The position numbers and the translations under genes are program-made. A stretch of DNA of 64,000 nt from the NCBI GenBank assembly GCA_008508345.1, contig QNGE01003501.1, forward strand, positions 8,932 to 72,931, in the 5' to 3' direction. How positions within the stretch are numbered: the stretch's first letter is position 1; each line of letters starts with the position of its first letter. The stretch comes from Paragonimus westermani. Lineage: Eukaryota > Platyhelminthes > Trematoda > Plagiorchiida > Troglotrematidae. Below, in pieces: positions 28,301 to 36,732 of the stretch. A model generated the notes under the pieces. It was not told the DNA's origin. It saw only the letters and a program-made list of their open reading frames with translations, and ran no database searches.

Positions 28301-31300
28301 CACCTATTATCTATATCAGATTAATGTAGCCTGCTACCCAGTCGTAATTATAGCACGTAACATGCCTAGAAGGAGGTTGTCAGCCCCGACCTAATGAGCC
28401 AAAACGTGCGCTAAGAAATGGGTCACTAGTGTAAATATTCATTCAGAAGCAACGTGGTTCTTGGAGAAATTAGCGCGTTGCACGCTCCACATACAGTAGG
28501 GGCTTTCCAACTACCTAATTATATATATATATTTAATTCTTTGACCTTTGAAGAGTTCTTTGGGCTACTTCTTTCTTATCCAGTTTTGTTTGATTCTACA
28601 CTTCCATACTGATAAATGCGGTTGTCATTATTGATCATGTCTTAACGAACTTGATTCACTTAACTACGGTCAGTTATGTTTATGTGGATCACAGTCTCAT
28701 ACGACTGACTAACCCAGAACAAACAGTAGTCTTCGCCTGAGCTTTCATCACTACACATCCTGATCAGGAATATCCGCTAATTAGCTTATTGCTGGATTCA
28801 GTAGTCAGTGAATCACGGAAAAAGCGCGCATATGCATTTTTATGTCTATTCTCACAAACCGCAGTTTTATACCCATGAACATTCTTCGGGATCAAGATAA
28901 CCTGTCACCTACGTGGATAACGTCAGGGCGACTAAAATATTGCTTGTACAATGGGTCACTGATGATCGCCTTCACCTCCTAGTCTGCGGTTCTTGTGGCT
29001 TATAGAGTAGATGACTAAAAGCATTGGATGAGATGACGCCTAACTGGCTTGCCGTTATTACACTGATTTGTGGGTGAAGTAAACGCGGTTGGTGAAAGGT
29101 GATAATGAGAGTCACCTGTCATGTATAGACTGTCAAACACTCATTTGCAACTTGGCTGTTTGTCTGCTATGTGTAGGCATCCTGATGCTGTCCGTCTGAT
29201 TTTAGACAAGGTGGGTTTCATGAATAAGTTTTAAGCCCCCCCCCCGCCTCCTTTTATTTGTAAACATGGGCTTATCATTTATTATCCTTTCGTAGTCGCA
29301 CGATAATTAAGTGTTGGTGTCAGCGACTGATGTAACACTATCATTGACGATTATTTTGCCGCCTTTTAGTACTAATGTGCTGTCTGTTGGATAACGTTTC
29401 TCCATCCCACCTGGTTGTTTACTGACAATCTGAGTTGTGTTTGTTTTACGCATTAAAGGTTCCTTATGCACACACAAAGCTGGAAACAACCCTTACTTGA
29501 CACTGAAGGACCATATCTTTTTGTTGTTTGTGATCAGCTTCCATAAACATTGAAGCTTAAGCAATACGGTTACATTCGCTTATAACGAAAAAGTTTATCA
29601 CCACAGGGTTTTGCCCCCCAACATTGTGTACCCCATATACGTGGTCGATGCCTTCAAAGCTATTCGTTAGAACGTTACTTTATATGAGAGGATCTGATTA
29701 ATACTGTTTGAATAGGTTATTACTTCAAGTTGCCTTACAGTCTGGTGATTTGATTGCTTTTTATGTAGCACGAATATTCAGGCCGCATAAGTGTTCGTTG
29801 ATTGTGGTGTATTCATCTCTATGATTACTGAAGGTTTGGTTGAGGTCGTGTTTCTTTGCATACGTCGTTAGTAGGCCGGCAGTTTTGACTCACCAAATAA
29901 CTTGTTTAACTTATCTCTTCCTCCGCTATTAGTTGTTAGATTTTTTTTGTGCAGTGAGGTAAAAAGATGGCATTATATTTGTTAGCTGTAAACTGAACGA
30001 GACCAAAGGTGCTTAGCCATCGTGACTCTAGGTAGGCCTGTGATTGCGATGTCCGCTGCGAGTCACACGGTTGTGGGCTCCGTACACCAAAATGATCGTT
30101 CCTGCTGAGGTTTGGCCAGCCTGGTAATGTCCATCTTAAGTGTAACATAACGCCATACGCCTGCTAGTGTGGGAGATGCAGCCACATTAAATTCCCAGAC
30201 CCATGAAAAATTGGCAATCCTCTGTTCTTGTAGAGCGTTTTGTGTTACACATGCCTACTCACTCTTCCTACTTTTACAGATGCTGCTAGAGGACGATGAA
30301 GAAATAACGGGTTCTGAACTCGGTTCGGGTAGCACGTCTGAAGGGGAAGAAGAGATGTCAGCAACATCAGACTCATCGGATTCTAACGAGTGCGGATTGA
30401 CCGTCAGCCCTACAGGTGCTGAACGCACCTCGGTGATCAGACGCAGGCGTCATGCACGCTCGTGCAAGGTCGAATCGGCCGGGGACCGGGATGTGGTGCT
30501 GATAGATAGTGACAGTAGCTTTGACACCAATAAGCTCCAGACCGATGGCAACATAGAGGAGGGAGCTAACAATATGCCTGCCGGAAAATCCAACGTCGAC
30601 CCTTGGTGGTACAGGGATTACAAAGAGGAGTACGATTGGTCGCTGGAGGTGGGTGGAAAATTGGAAGTCTTATTCCGTCTGTTAAAGAAGTGCAACGATA
30701 TTGGAGACAAGGTGCTAATTTTCTCCCAGAGTCTGCTTTCGTTGGATTTGTTGGAAAGGTTCTTGGGCGAACTTCATCGTCAGTGGTTAGTGAGTCAGGT
30801 AAGTAACTGACTGGAGTGCAGTGTCGTACAAACCACATGTCGGTCTAGTTTCGGATTAGGCTTCTTTATTTAGGTTAGTGTTGGGAGAAGTTTGATCAAT
30901 TTTGGCTTATCATTGTCATAAAACATGTACTTGTGATAGGGCCAAGCTAACCTAAACGCGAAATTCCACTCACGTTCCCGACTAGATATTTGGAGGAAAT
31001 GGGCTTAACGGTCACGCGTTTATCACATGAAGTGGAACAAGCAAGCTGCATCTCATAAGGTAAAAAGTGTAGGCCAGCTGGCCAAGAGTGGAAAATTCTC
31101 AGGCTACTGATTTACTTCGATTAACATCCAACTGATAGCTGGTTACTTGTCACCCAACTTAGTCAAGAGCCGTTTGGTTTGGTCCAGTCTAAGGGCTCAT
31201 GGTCAGTCGTCTCTGGTTCTGGATTTGACGTCTTCCCGACAATCGCTGACCGAGCAATCTCTGTACTTCGATTTTACGCTACAGTAGACATCCTTCATTT

Positions 31301-34300
31301 GGTACCGCCGTTACCCATTGATTCGAATGCTTTTTCGCTCTCTCTTGTTAATTTGGTGGCCTTTTTCTATCGAGTTGATGTGTTAAATGACGTTTTTGAT
31401 ATAATTCTTTGCGTTTTTTCTCTTCGAGTTCGCAGCTTCTGATTGTAAGACAAAGTGTTCTGGCTCTCTTAATAATCTAGGGTGAAGCGCTGGACAAATT
31501 ACCGGAGGGCGAAATGTGCCCACGATCTGACTTGTCTGCTTACTTCTCCGAACTCGGTGAAAACACGTGGGTGCGCGGACACGACTACGAACGCATGGAC
31601 GGCAGCATGAATGCTGTAGTGCGAAAAGGCTTACAACATCGATTCAATCGACGAGCCAACACACGCCTACGCTTGTTCCTAATCTCGACCAGAGCAGGCG
31701 GTCTCGGCATAAATCTGGTTGCTGCAAATCGTTTGATTGTGTTCGATGCCTCGTGGAACCCAAGTCATGATATTCAGTCGATCTTCCGAAGCTACCGATT
31801 CGGGCAGACCAAACCTGTGTATATCTATCGCCTGATTGCACAGGGTACCATGGAAGAGAAAATTTATGATCGTCAGGTGAGTATGCTTGTATGTCTTTTC
31901 CATCCAGTCATTCTCGTACAAATCTGATTGGCAGGTTGTGCTTTGTCCCTTTCAACAATATGCCGATAGATGATTAGCAGTTCGTTGGACTAGTCAGATC
32001 CCTGCGTTTACGTATCATCTTTTTCACCCCAGCGTGAATCCCGCCATCAAATTCTGGACTGATTCATCACTACTGAAATCGCAACATACGACCTCAATTC
32101 TCGGCACGGCTCTAACCGTTGTAGTCAAACTCTACTACCATTGGTCTATTTCCAGCAGCACAGCTGCATCCGCATAACTGCGCTCGCACGACCACGTCGG
32201 ATGGGCATAATCTACACATACGTTCTAGTTGTACTGGATCAGCAGAGCCGACATCGATAACTAGTTCGTTCGCCCGCCCACTTTTTTCCTGATCAATAGA
32301 CAATTCGAGTGATCTGTTAATTGAACCAGGGCCACTAGCTGTCATATGTCAACGCGACAAGCTCGGAATTACCAACTGGGAAGTTGAAGCCCATTTTTGA
32401 ATGGAAATGAATTACCCCAGTTAGTAACACTGGTACACTTATCTAGGAAGCAAAGAAGTGTGGCTGAGCAAGTAATAAGATGGTGAACTTTTATTGCCCT
32501 CTTATATACAATGAGGGTAATCCAGACACAAGTGGTGCAAAATGAACGATTCTACTTCGTTTTAGTCTTTGAAAAATGTACATTGTCATGCTGAAAAATC
32601 ATGCATAGCAAATGCGGGTCCCTGACCTCAGTACCTTTTCGTTACTTTGTTTCAATCGAAAAAAGTATGTGAACGAAGTAGTAACGTGAAATAATCGTGG
32701 ACCCAGTGGACTAGTCGACTGATCGTTAGCTCATTGTTTCGCATCTTGCTCTGCTTGGTTGTTCCGTTATGGACCTGAGTGGTCTGATGTTGTTTACGAT
32801 AGCTGAAAGCATTGTTGAACTTGGTAGCTCAGGTGGGTTTGTTCATTATTTTCACTGGAATCCTAATGATATCTTTGATGTGCAAAGGTTGGTGAGTGCC
32901 CATGCTTATGTACTTTGATATGGTCACTGTACACCTCACCTCGATCTTTGTTACGACTGTTTGTCTGTTTATGCTCCTCAATGAAACCACCTAATGGTTG
33001 TGACGGCGTTTACGTGTTCCCATTTCTTCTGTTACGTTGACTGCTAGATTTTGTCCGAATCTGGTTGTCTAGGTGGTTAAGACCTCCATAACACACTTTG
33101 TTTACCTGAGTGTGGGTTTCTGCAGAGTCCAGTGCCTGACCTTTTTTCAACTTGACAGACAAAACTAAAGAAAATTCGTGGTGCATACTTTTTGAGAACT
33201 ATTTCCTATTCATACAACACCGTTTGTGGCTTTCGCTCAACATTATCTCCACAGCGTACCATGTGAGGGCAATTGCAACTGTGATGTGACATTTGTTTGC
33301 TAACTGATCATTGAGTGACCTGGTCAAACCTATTCAAATCAATTCAAACCAAGTTTCACGCTCTTAAGCTTAGTCTGCTGTTAGTTTGCCATCTATTGGA
33401 AGATGGTTTTTAATTTTGAGGGACCAAGGTGTAGCAAGTTCACAGAATTCTTGTGAATTATGAACACCTGGGCCTCCTAGTTTCCATTATCACATGCTGT
33501 CACATTAACTGATATCTCTGTAGGAAAAGTGTGTTCATAGAAGTCGCACTTTCGCCTACCACAGTGTGTGCTCAGCGTGACGGTAGCGCATACCGTACAA
33601 AGCTATAATGCTGCCTGTTTGCTTGTGTACAGCCCACCCTTCTCTGCATCCCGGTCATTCTCCAACGAACGTGTGTAAGTTCTTGGCATGTGAGTTTGGT
33701 TATCCTTACTAGTCAGACTTCACCGAGTGGCCCAATCGTATTGGTGCGTTATTCGGGGAGCCCGTCTTGATCGGGCTCCTTGCTGACACTGTTAAGTAAG
33801 CTCGCTAGCGGCTTAGGGAAATCACACTTAGGTCGAGCACTCACGCCAGGACTATTCTAGACATTGTTGAATATGCCTGAAGAGTATCACCAATCATCTC
33901 CACAGACGGTTCAAAACGGCCTCGGATGTGGTTTTGAAGTGAACTCGCGTGAGCTCGAATGCAGTTTGCAAATGATCATGTTTTGTTCCCAAGGTTCTTG
34001 TTATAGTTGTAGCTGTTACGGGACTACCTATTGTTTGACAGTCCATAAGGAAGTCATTATTGTTCTGTATCTCTCCTGGTCATCACTTCCGTTCGTGGTA
34101 CTGTTGTTTTGATTACCGTTAAGTGGTAATCCAAAGCACAGCATTTTCCGTATACTGTTGAGTATTGTAGTACGAACTCTTCTCAGCTACTCTACTTTGT
34201 ATATAAATCACTTTCTAGACGTGTGGTGACTCAGTGGTATCGATGCCCATCTGCTAATCCTGTGACCGTGGGATAGGACCCCAATTACCACGGCTGTTTT

Positions 34301-36732
34301 CGTTTAGGTTTGAGCTCTCTGACAGTTCTATCTCAGACAGCAAACGCATTTTGGTGTAAACGCTGGAAACTTAACTTCTTTTGCCATATTTCATATTGAT
34401 AATCCCCGTAGGTGACCAAACAATCTTTGTCCTTGCGGGTAATTGATGAACAGCAAATCGATAGACATTTCACTAATGCCGATCTTCAAGCGTTGTACAC
34501 ATTTGACCCAGACGTGTGGGATCCAGTCGAAGCAGCCAAACGTCCAACACCCAAACTTCCCAAAGATCGCCTGTTAGCCGACATGCTCTCTGAGTTTCCG
34601 CATCTGATCGTCAACTATCATGATCACGATTCTTTGCTAGAACATCGGCAAGATGAGGGTCTGACTGAGGCTGAACGACAAGAAGCGTGGCGTGAATACG
34701 AGGAGGAGAAAACGTTGGGTATGTCTTTGGCTCAACATCAACGCCTCATACAACAGCAAGAACTTATGGCGCAGGCACAAGCTTTCCGCAACCTGCAACA
34801 ACAACAACTGATGGCCGCAAGACCGTTACTCAATTTGCCACAACGTGCACCCTATCCGCCAAATACATCAAACAGTTTGGCACAAAATCCGAACCACTTC
34901 CCAATGGGGTCCGTGCAACCCAAAATACCCGTCGAATCGGCGACGTCTCAGAGCTTTCAATTACTGGCTGCACCAAGACAACCAAGTGCGTCTACTTGCT
35001 AATATTGAATATACTGTTTAATCTCGTATCATGTGTGGTATGGTACGTTTTAATCTCCGATGGCATCGGGCATGTTAACAGCCTTGAATCCATTCGTAAC
35101 TTCGCCCAAACCGGCCGACGGGTAATTCGGTTAGCGCACTGTTTGAAGACCCTGAACCACCTTGTATGTATTTATAAAAACTGCAGCGCAATCCGGTCAG
35201 CATTACCAAAACCCCTTAGAGCTAACTGAATACACCAAATCGTATGATAAAAGGTGCACTTAGCATGGTTCAAAATTCTAGACTTCAATATAAACAGTAA
35301 TTTTTGGTTCGACTTCCCCGCTTCCCAATACTTCCAGTCTTGCGTCCAATACATTGATTCACTTAGTGGACTAAGGTGTTATTAAGGGTGCGAAGGATTT
35401 CATTAACAAGCAGTTTTATGGACCTATTAGTGGTTCAACAGTTTTATCAATCATGAAGCGATCCGTTCATGAAAAATCCGAACTTCGAACCGGCTGCAGT
35501 TGTGTAGACATCTAGTTAAATACCACTACTTTCAGTTGCTGATGTTTCTCGTCGATTGTCCACTTTGATGCGACGCAGAGGATAACTGTTGAGCGGAATG
35601 AGGTTTGCTTCCTGATGCTGGTAATATTCTCCATGATCATTAAGACAAAAGCCGGATTTTGGACGCCTCTGATGAGTGTGATATTGGTGGGAACTTTGGA
35701 TGCCGTTGATTTGTAGATGATGGCTCTGAAACGAGGACTGTGATGCATGGTAGATGTACATATCTCTCCGTGTAGCACGTCAAGCAAAGTCTATCAACGT
35801 GGCCAAAACAGTCCGAAGGAACACGGTCACTTTAAGCGGATTGCACCACAGTCCAGAGCAAATGATATTTCACAAGATGACATCAGTTCACTAGAGCTAT
35901 ACTATTGTATCATACTCACGATCCAAACCAGTGTGACTACCTGATATGTAACTGTTACGGTTGTCAACCTTTTGATTTACGCTTCGTCAATACTGACGAT
36001 GTCTGTCCGCTCCGTTGCGTCTTGCAAATTCAACTATTCGTTATGCCTAACAACAATATTTCACTTGAAATGTTATTGTTTACTGCAGTATGTTGACATT
36101 TTGTTTTAATCTTGTTAACCATCTTCAAGGGACAGTCTGAATTCTTATATGACATTTAGGCGGAATGAATGGAGAAGGCCAAAAGATCGCAACTAGAGTA
36201 TACAAGCTGATAGCGTGGTGGTGTGATCAACATAGTCTCACTGATCGTCTTAAGTTCGCAGTTGGCGCTAGGCAAATAAAATGGGAGTTGATAAATTCCA
36301 CAATGGAACCCGTTGTATGGGCGGGCTGGATGACGACCCGACAAAGAACAACATAGCTAAACTCTTGAAATCGAACGGAGATTGAGTAGCTTTGCAATGG
36401 GCCCATTTTGTTTCGCAGCTGGTTGTTAAACCACCCTTCCGTGACTGTACAGAGCACAGACTGTTGAGCACAGCATTATTGGTTCTGGTGTCCACAGTTC
36501 TCGTGTTTATTCTGTTACTATATCACCTTTTCTATTTTCAGGTGGCTTCCCATACGCACAGTTGTTTGAAAAGTATCGCACACATATTCTGCAAACCAGA
36601 CCCAATTTAGCCGCGGATCCGGCTCAGTTAGACAAAGTCGTGCTTTCTCACATGATGGACCTTATGATGAGGGAAGTGCGAGTGAACACACCTATGCCGG
36701 TCACAAGTTTCTCAACGGGCCCACCCACTTGA
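1139..36732 (+). CDS. ATRX: ATRX/XNP-family SNF2 chromatin remodeller, 17 coding exons
   Basis: This gene encodes a nuclear SWI/SNF2-type ATPase of the ATRX/XNP/RAD54L group; in animals this family remodels heterochromatin and supports H3.3 deposition. Joined exons: 1139-1331, 2775-4184, 4679-4744, 9413-9510, 10682-10823, 11313-11344, 12234-12742, 15164-15833, 18501-18645, 19142-19470, 21957-22209, 23231-23406, 27145-27408, 30280-30798, 31481-31876, 34412-34985, 36542-36732. The total is 5967 nt, or 1988 aa plus TGA. Phases agree at all 16 GT/AG junctions. Motifs seen: LKPHQVD before the ATPase, [11 protein letters not shown] (Walker A Lys near residue 1125), DEGH at 1244-1247, [33 protein letters not shown] near 1671, and [11 protein letters not shown] near 1706. 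The N-terminal half is acidic, serine-rich and lysine/arginine-rich. No cysteine-rich ADD finger is visible, as in fly XNP. The ATG at 1139 follows AG acceptors ending at 1126 and 1135, so an upstream untranslated or trans-spliced leader exon is possible. The family assignment is firm. The first six exons rest on phase and splice signals more than on homology. Confidence 0.95.
2385..2560 (-). repeat. tRNA-derived SINE-like copy (intron 1)
   Basis: On the minus strand the copy starts GTGAGGTCAATGGCGCAGTGG, with a box A-like TGGCGCAGTGGTC. It continues through TTTCGAAAGAGG and TCTGAATGCG and ends near GGTCAACTTGAA. The same modules recur at 7.06, 16.0 and 42.34-42.74 kb. The box B is eroded (GAAACTCGAGTC). 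Confidence 0.6.
2775..4184 (+). CDS. ATRX: ATRX exon 2: long disordered N-terminal region with a helical island
   Basis: This is the largest exon, 1410 nt, covering residues 65-534. The acceptor TTTACGCTTAG ends at 2774 and the donor GTGAGT starts at 4185. It is rich in Ser, Thr, Pro, Asn and Glu with little hydrophobic patterning. The exception is residues about 166-255 (nt 3077-3345), which look amphipathic-helical (for example [25 protein letters not shown]). A basic stretch [10 protein letters not shown] near nt 3720 could be a nuclear localisation signal. The cysteines are scattered and do not form the paired CxxC pattern of an ADD finger. A clear match to the human N-terminus is not visible. 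Confidence 0.85.
4679..4744 (+). CDS. ATRX: ATRX exon 3 (66 nt)
   Basis: Acceptor TTCTATTCAG ends at 4678; donor GAAG|GTATGA. The exon is phase 1 in and phase 1 out, so it could be skipped without changing frame. The split codon with exon 2 gives Asp, followed by [14 protein letters not shown]. It is supported by borders and phase only. Confidence 0.65.
4745..6500. other. Intron 3, 5' part, unassigned
   Basis: T-rich intronic sequence. ORFs such as 5967-6269 are short, show no domain and sit in simple TG-rich sequence (5965-5982). Nothing else is recognised. Confidence 0.45.
6520..7058 (-). mobile_element. RTE-type LINE, truncated 3' copy (intron 3)
   Basis: On the minus strand the reading frame from about 7058 encodes [10 protein letters not shown], then WRKVRRGQ and [13 protein letters not shown]. 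This is the same C-terminal segment as at the window start, with TGA right after the RWLET motif where the other copy continues. Its 3' untranslated region runs down to about 6520 and aligns by eye with positions 110-370. Confidence 0.8.
7059..7135 (-). repeat. SINE-tail fragment joined to RTE copy
   Basis: Minus strand CTTTCGAAAGAAAGC, then TCTGTGAATGCGAAAGCTGC, matches the tail of the SINE-like copy at 2.4 kb (TTTTCGAAAGAGGCC, then TCTATCTGAATGCGAAGGAT). It runs directly into the RTE reading frame. The RTE copy at 38.7 kb has a different sequence at this point, so the block is foreign to RTE. Confidence 0.5.
7200..9412. other. Intron 3, 3' part, unassigned
   Basis: T-rich intronic sequence with no recognised repeat or domain. 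A 135-codon open frame at 7659-8066 is leucine/phenylalanine-rich because the strand is T-rich, and it resembles no family I know. Confidence 0.4.
9413..9510 (+). CDS. ATRX: ATRX exon 4 (98 nt)
   Basis: A pyrimidine-rich acceptor (TATATTTCTCAG) ends at 9412 and a strong GTAAGT donor starts at 9511. Phase 1 in matches exon 3 and phase 0 out matches exon 5. Residues about 557-589 include [14 protein letters not shown]. This exon is required to reconcile the phases of exons 3 and 5. Confidence 0.6.
10682..10823 (+). CDS. ATRX: ATRX exon 5: short coiled coil
   Basis: Acceptor GTGCACAG ends at 10681; donor GTAAGC starts at 10824. Residues 590-636 show heptad-like spacing in [19 protein letters not shown], followed by a basic run (KRTREKKT). 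This predicts a short coiled coil ahead of the charged region. Confidence 0.7.
11313..11344 (+). CDS. ATRX: ATRX exon 6: 32-nt micro-exon
   Basis: The acceptor CTCTGTTTCAG ends at 11312 and the donor GTAAGC starts at 11345. It encodes about 10 residues ([11 protein letters not shown] with the split codon). Without it exon 5 (phase 1 out) cannot join exon 7 at the best acceptor (phase 0 in). It is supported by borders and phase, not by homology. Confidence 0.5.
12234..12742 (+). CDS. ATRX: ATRX exon 7: acidic region with basic NLS-like run
   Basis: The acceptor CAACACACAG ends at 12233 after a pyrimidine tract, and the donor GTATGT starts at 12743 (phase 2). The translation begins [18 protein letters not shown], a likely nuclear localisation signal. 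It continues with [17 protein letters not shown] and serine/glutamate-rich sequence typical of the ATRX/XNP central region. A slightly later acceptor at 12257 is also in phase. Confidence 0.8.
12743..15163. other. Intron 7, unassigned
   Basis: 2.4 kb intron. Short ORFs on both strands have no recognisable domain, and no clear repeat copy was found. Confidence 0.45.
15164..15833 (+). CDS. ATRX: ATRX exon 8: repeated acidic-serine/basic segments
   Basis: Acceptor CTATTTTATCAG ends at 15163; donor GTGAAT starts at 15834. Residues about 817-1040. Four imperfect units alternate a CK2-like serine/acid cluster ([34 protein letters not shown]) with a basic run ([21 protein letters not shown]). The exon ends in [15 protein letters not shown], the conserved helix that leads into the ATRX helicase region. 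Confidence 0.88.
16015..16205 (-). repeat. SINE-like copy (intron 8)
   Basis: The minus strand reads GTGAGGTCAATGGCGCAGTTG, the same head as the 2.4-kb copy. On the plus strand the other end, at about 16030-16065, reads AAAGAGGCACGAGAGTCGAA and matches the 2460-2500 region. The middle is diverged or contains an insertion. Confidence 0.55.
16330..16690 (+). mobile_element. RTE 3' end, decayed (intron 8)
   Basis: Decayed match to the RTE coding tail (GGAGCCCCTAGGGCGAGAC, GCTCAACAGTG) and to the 3' untranslated region at 110-370 (ACAGCTTGTTTGTTTTCGAG; CAGTGTATTGCTGACTGTTC). It is in the same orientation as ATRX, just downstream of the minus-strand SINE-like copy. Confidence 0.6.
16700..18500. 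other. Intron 8, 3' part, unassigned
   Basis: Short overlapping ORFs around 17170-17533 read as polar sequence without a known domain. No supported feature. Confidence 0.4.
18501..18645 (+). CDS. ATRX: ATRX exon 9: pre-helicase segment
   Basis: The acceptor TGACTTTCAG ends at 18500 and the donor GTACGT starts at 18646. Translation runs from YNDCILQEG to HLKPHQVD. This is the conserved block that closes the ATRX N-terminus and starts helicase lobe 1 (the Q-motif-like KPHQ region). It is phase 0 in and phase 1 out. Confidence 0.92.
19142..19470 (+). CDS. ATRX: ATRX exon 10: helicase motifs I and Ia
   Basis: Acceptor TCCTTCGCAG ends at 19141; donor GTAAAT starts at 19471. It encodes [27 protein letters not shown] (Walker A) and [16 protein letters not shown] (motif Ia). 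The split codon with exon 9 makes HQVDA, where the family usually has HQVDG. Confidence 0.97.
19471..21956. other. Intron 10, unassigned
   Basis: 2.5 kb intron with no recognised coding or repeat content. A short AACCTAACCTAACC run lies at about 19961. Confidence 0.4.
21957..22209 (+). CDS. ATRX: ATRX exon 11: helicase motifs II and III
   Basis: Acceptor TCCTTACAG ends at 21956; donor GTAAGT starts at 22210. It encodes [25 protein letters not shown] (motif II) and [15 protein letters not shown] (motif III). Confidence 0.97.
22210..23230. other. Intron 11, unassigned
   Basis: The minus strand has short ORFs at 22513-22710 and 22864-23193. The second contains several cysteines (CDECDPNKK) but not a proper zinc-knuckle spacing. 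These may be remnants of an unrecognised repeat. Confidence 0.35.
23231..23406 (+). CDS. ATRX: ATRX exon 12: lobe 1 to linker
   Basis: Acceptor TCCTTCTCAG ends at 23230; donor GTAAGG starts at 23407. It encodes [14 protein letters not shown] and [17 protein letters not shown], the ATRX-type version of the block after motif III. Confidence 0.97.
24120..24440 (-). mobile_element. RTE-like LINE C-terminal relic (intron 12)
   Basis: The minus strand encodes [20 protein letters not shown], then [16 protein letters not shown] and [11 protein letters not shown]. This is the same order as the RTE tail RWLGHVLRMP, W-K-RGGQ, W-RGMK, W-E-L-DM. It differs from the 0-kb and 38-kb copies and is probably another subfamily. 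The frame is eroded. Confidence 0.5.
24450..27144. other. Intron 12, 3' part, unassigned
   Basis: About 2.7 kb of T-rich sequence. No supported coding region or repeat was identified. Confidence 0.4.
27145..27408 (+). CDS. ATRX: ATRX exon 13: linker between helicase lobes
   Basis: The acceptor CATTTTCAAAG ends at 27144 and the donor GTATGC starts at 27409. It is phase 0 on both sides, 88 codons. It encodes [18 protein letters not shown] and [15 protein letters not shown], the conserved RIWTHP-type block. Confidence 0.95.
27409..28950. other. Intron 13, 5' part, unassigned
   Basis: It contains an open frame at 27669-27956 and a short TA microsatellite at about 28521-28532. The ORF does not join exons 13 and 14 in phase and resembles no domain I know. 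Confidence 0.4.
28960..29350 (+). mobile_element. RTE 3' untranslated region copy (intron 13)
   Basis: It matches the RTE 3' region at 60-370 by ordered blocks: CTTGGCTGTTTGTCTGC, TGTGTAGGCATCCTGATGCTG, and AGTGTTGGTGTCAGCGACTGA at the end. A run of nine C residues at 29237-29245 replaces part of the unique sequence. The coding part is barely recognisable. Confidence 0.6.
30280..30798 (+). CDS. ATRX: ATRX exon 14: acidic insert and start of helicase lobe 2
   Basis: Acceptor CTACTTTTACAG ends at 30279; donor GTAAGT starts at 30799; phase 0 on both sides. The first half is acidic and serine-rich ([17 protein letters not shown]), matching the acidic insert that separates the lobes in ATRX. The second half has [12 protein letters not shown] and [20 protein letters not shown], which is motif IV. 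Confidence 0.96.
31481..31876 (+). CDS. ATRX: ATRX exon 15: helicase motifs V and VI
   Basis: Acceptor AATAATCTAG ends at 31480; donor GTGAGT starts at 31877. It encodes [31 protein letters not shown] (motif V) and [18 protein letters not shown] (motif VI, with the conserved arginine). It ends at [10 protein letters not shown]. Confidence 0.97.
31877..34411. other. Intron 15, mostly unassigned
   Basis: 2.5 kb intron. Apart from the possible SINE remnant at 34.2 kb, no ORF or repeat is supported. The ORF at 33864-34112 has no recognised domain. Confidence 0.4.
34205..34275 (+). repeat. Possible tRNA-derived SINE remnant
   Basis: TGACTCAGTGGTATCGATG resembles a tRNA-type box A. GGGATAGGACCCCAA about 50 nt later could be a decayed box B. 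No second copy was found in the window, so this is weak. Confidence 0.3.
34412..34985 (+). CDS. ATRX: ATRX exon 16: post-helicase region
   Basis: The acceptor CCCCGTAG ends at 34411 and the donor GTGCGT starts at 34986. It begins [15 protein letters not shown], the conserved ATRX sequence just after motif [26 protein letters not shown] and [10 protein letters not shown] follow, then a Gln/Pro-rich tail. If the donor is not used, the frame stays open for five more codons and stops at 35000-35002, so a shorter isoform is possible. Confidence 0.95.
34986..36541. other. Intron 16, unassigned
   Basis: 1.6 kb intron with only short ORFs on both strands and no recognised repeat. Confidence 0.45.
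36542..36732 (+). CDS. ATRX: ATRX exon 17: C-terminus
   Basis: The acceptor TTTTCTATTTTCAG ends at 36541. Phase 1 in completes AGT with the last base of exon 16. The frame reads [17 protein letters not shown] and a helical [11 protein letters not shown], and ends at TGA 36730-36732. No clear AATAAA polyadenylation signal was seen shortly downstream. The exon makes the coding total an exact multiple of three. Confidence 0.82.
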
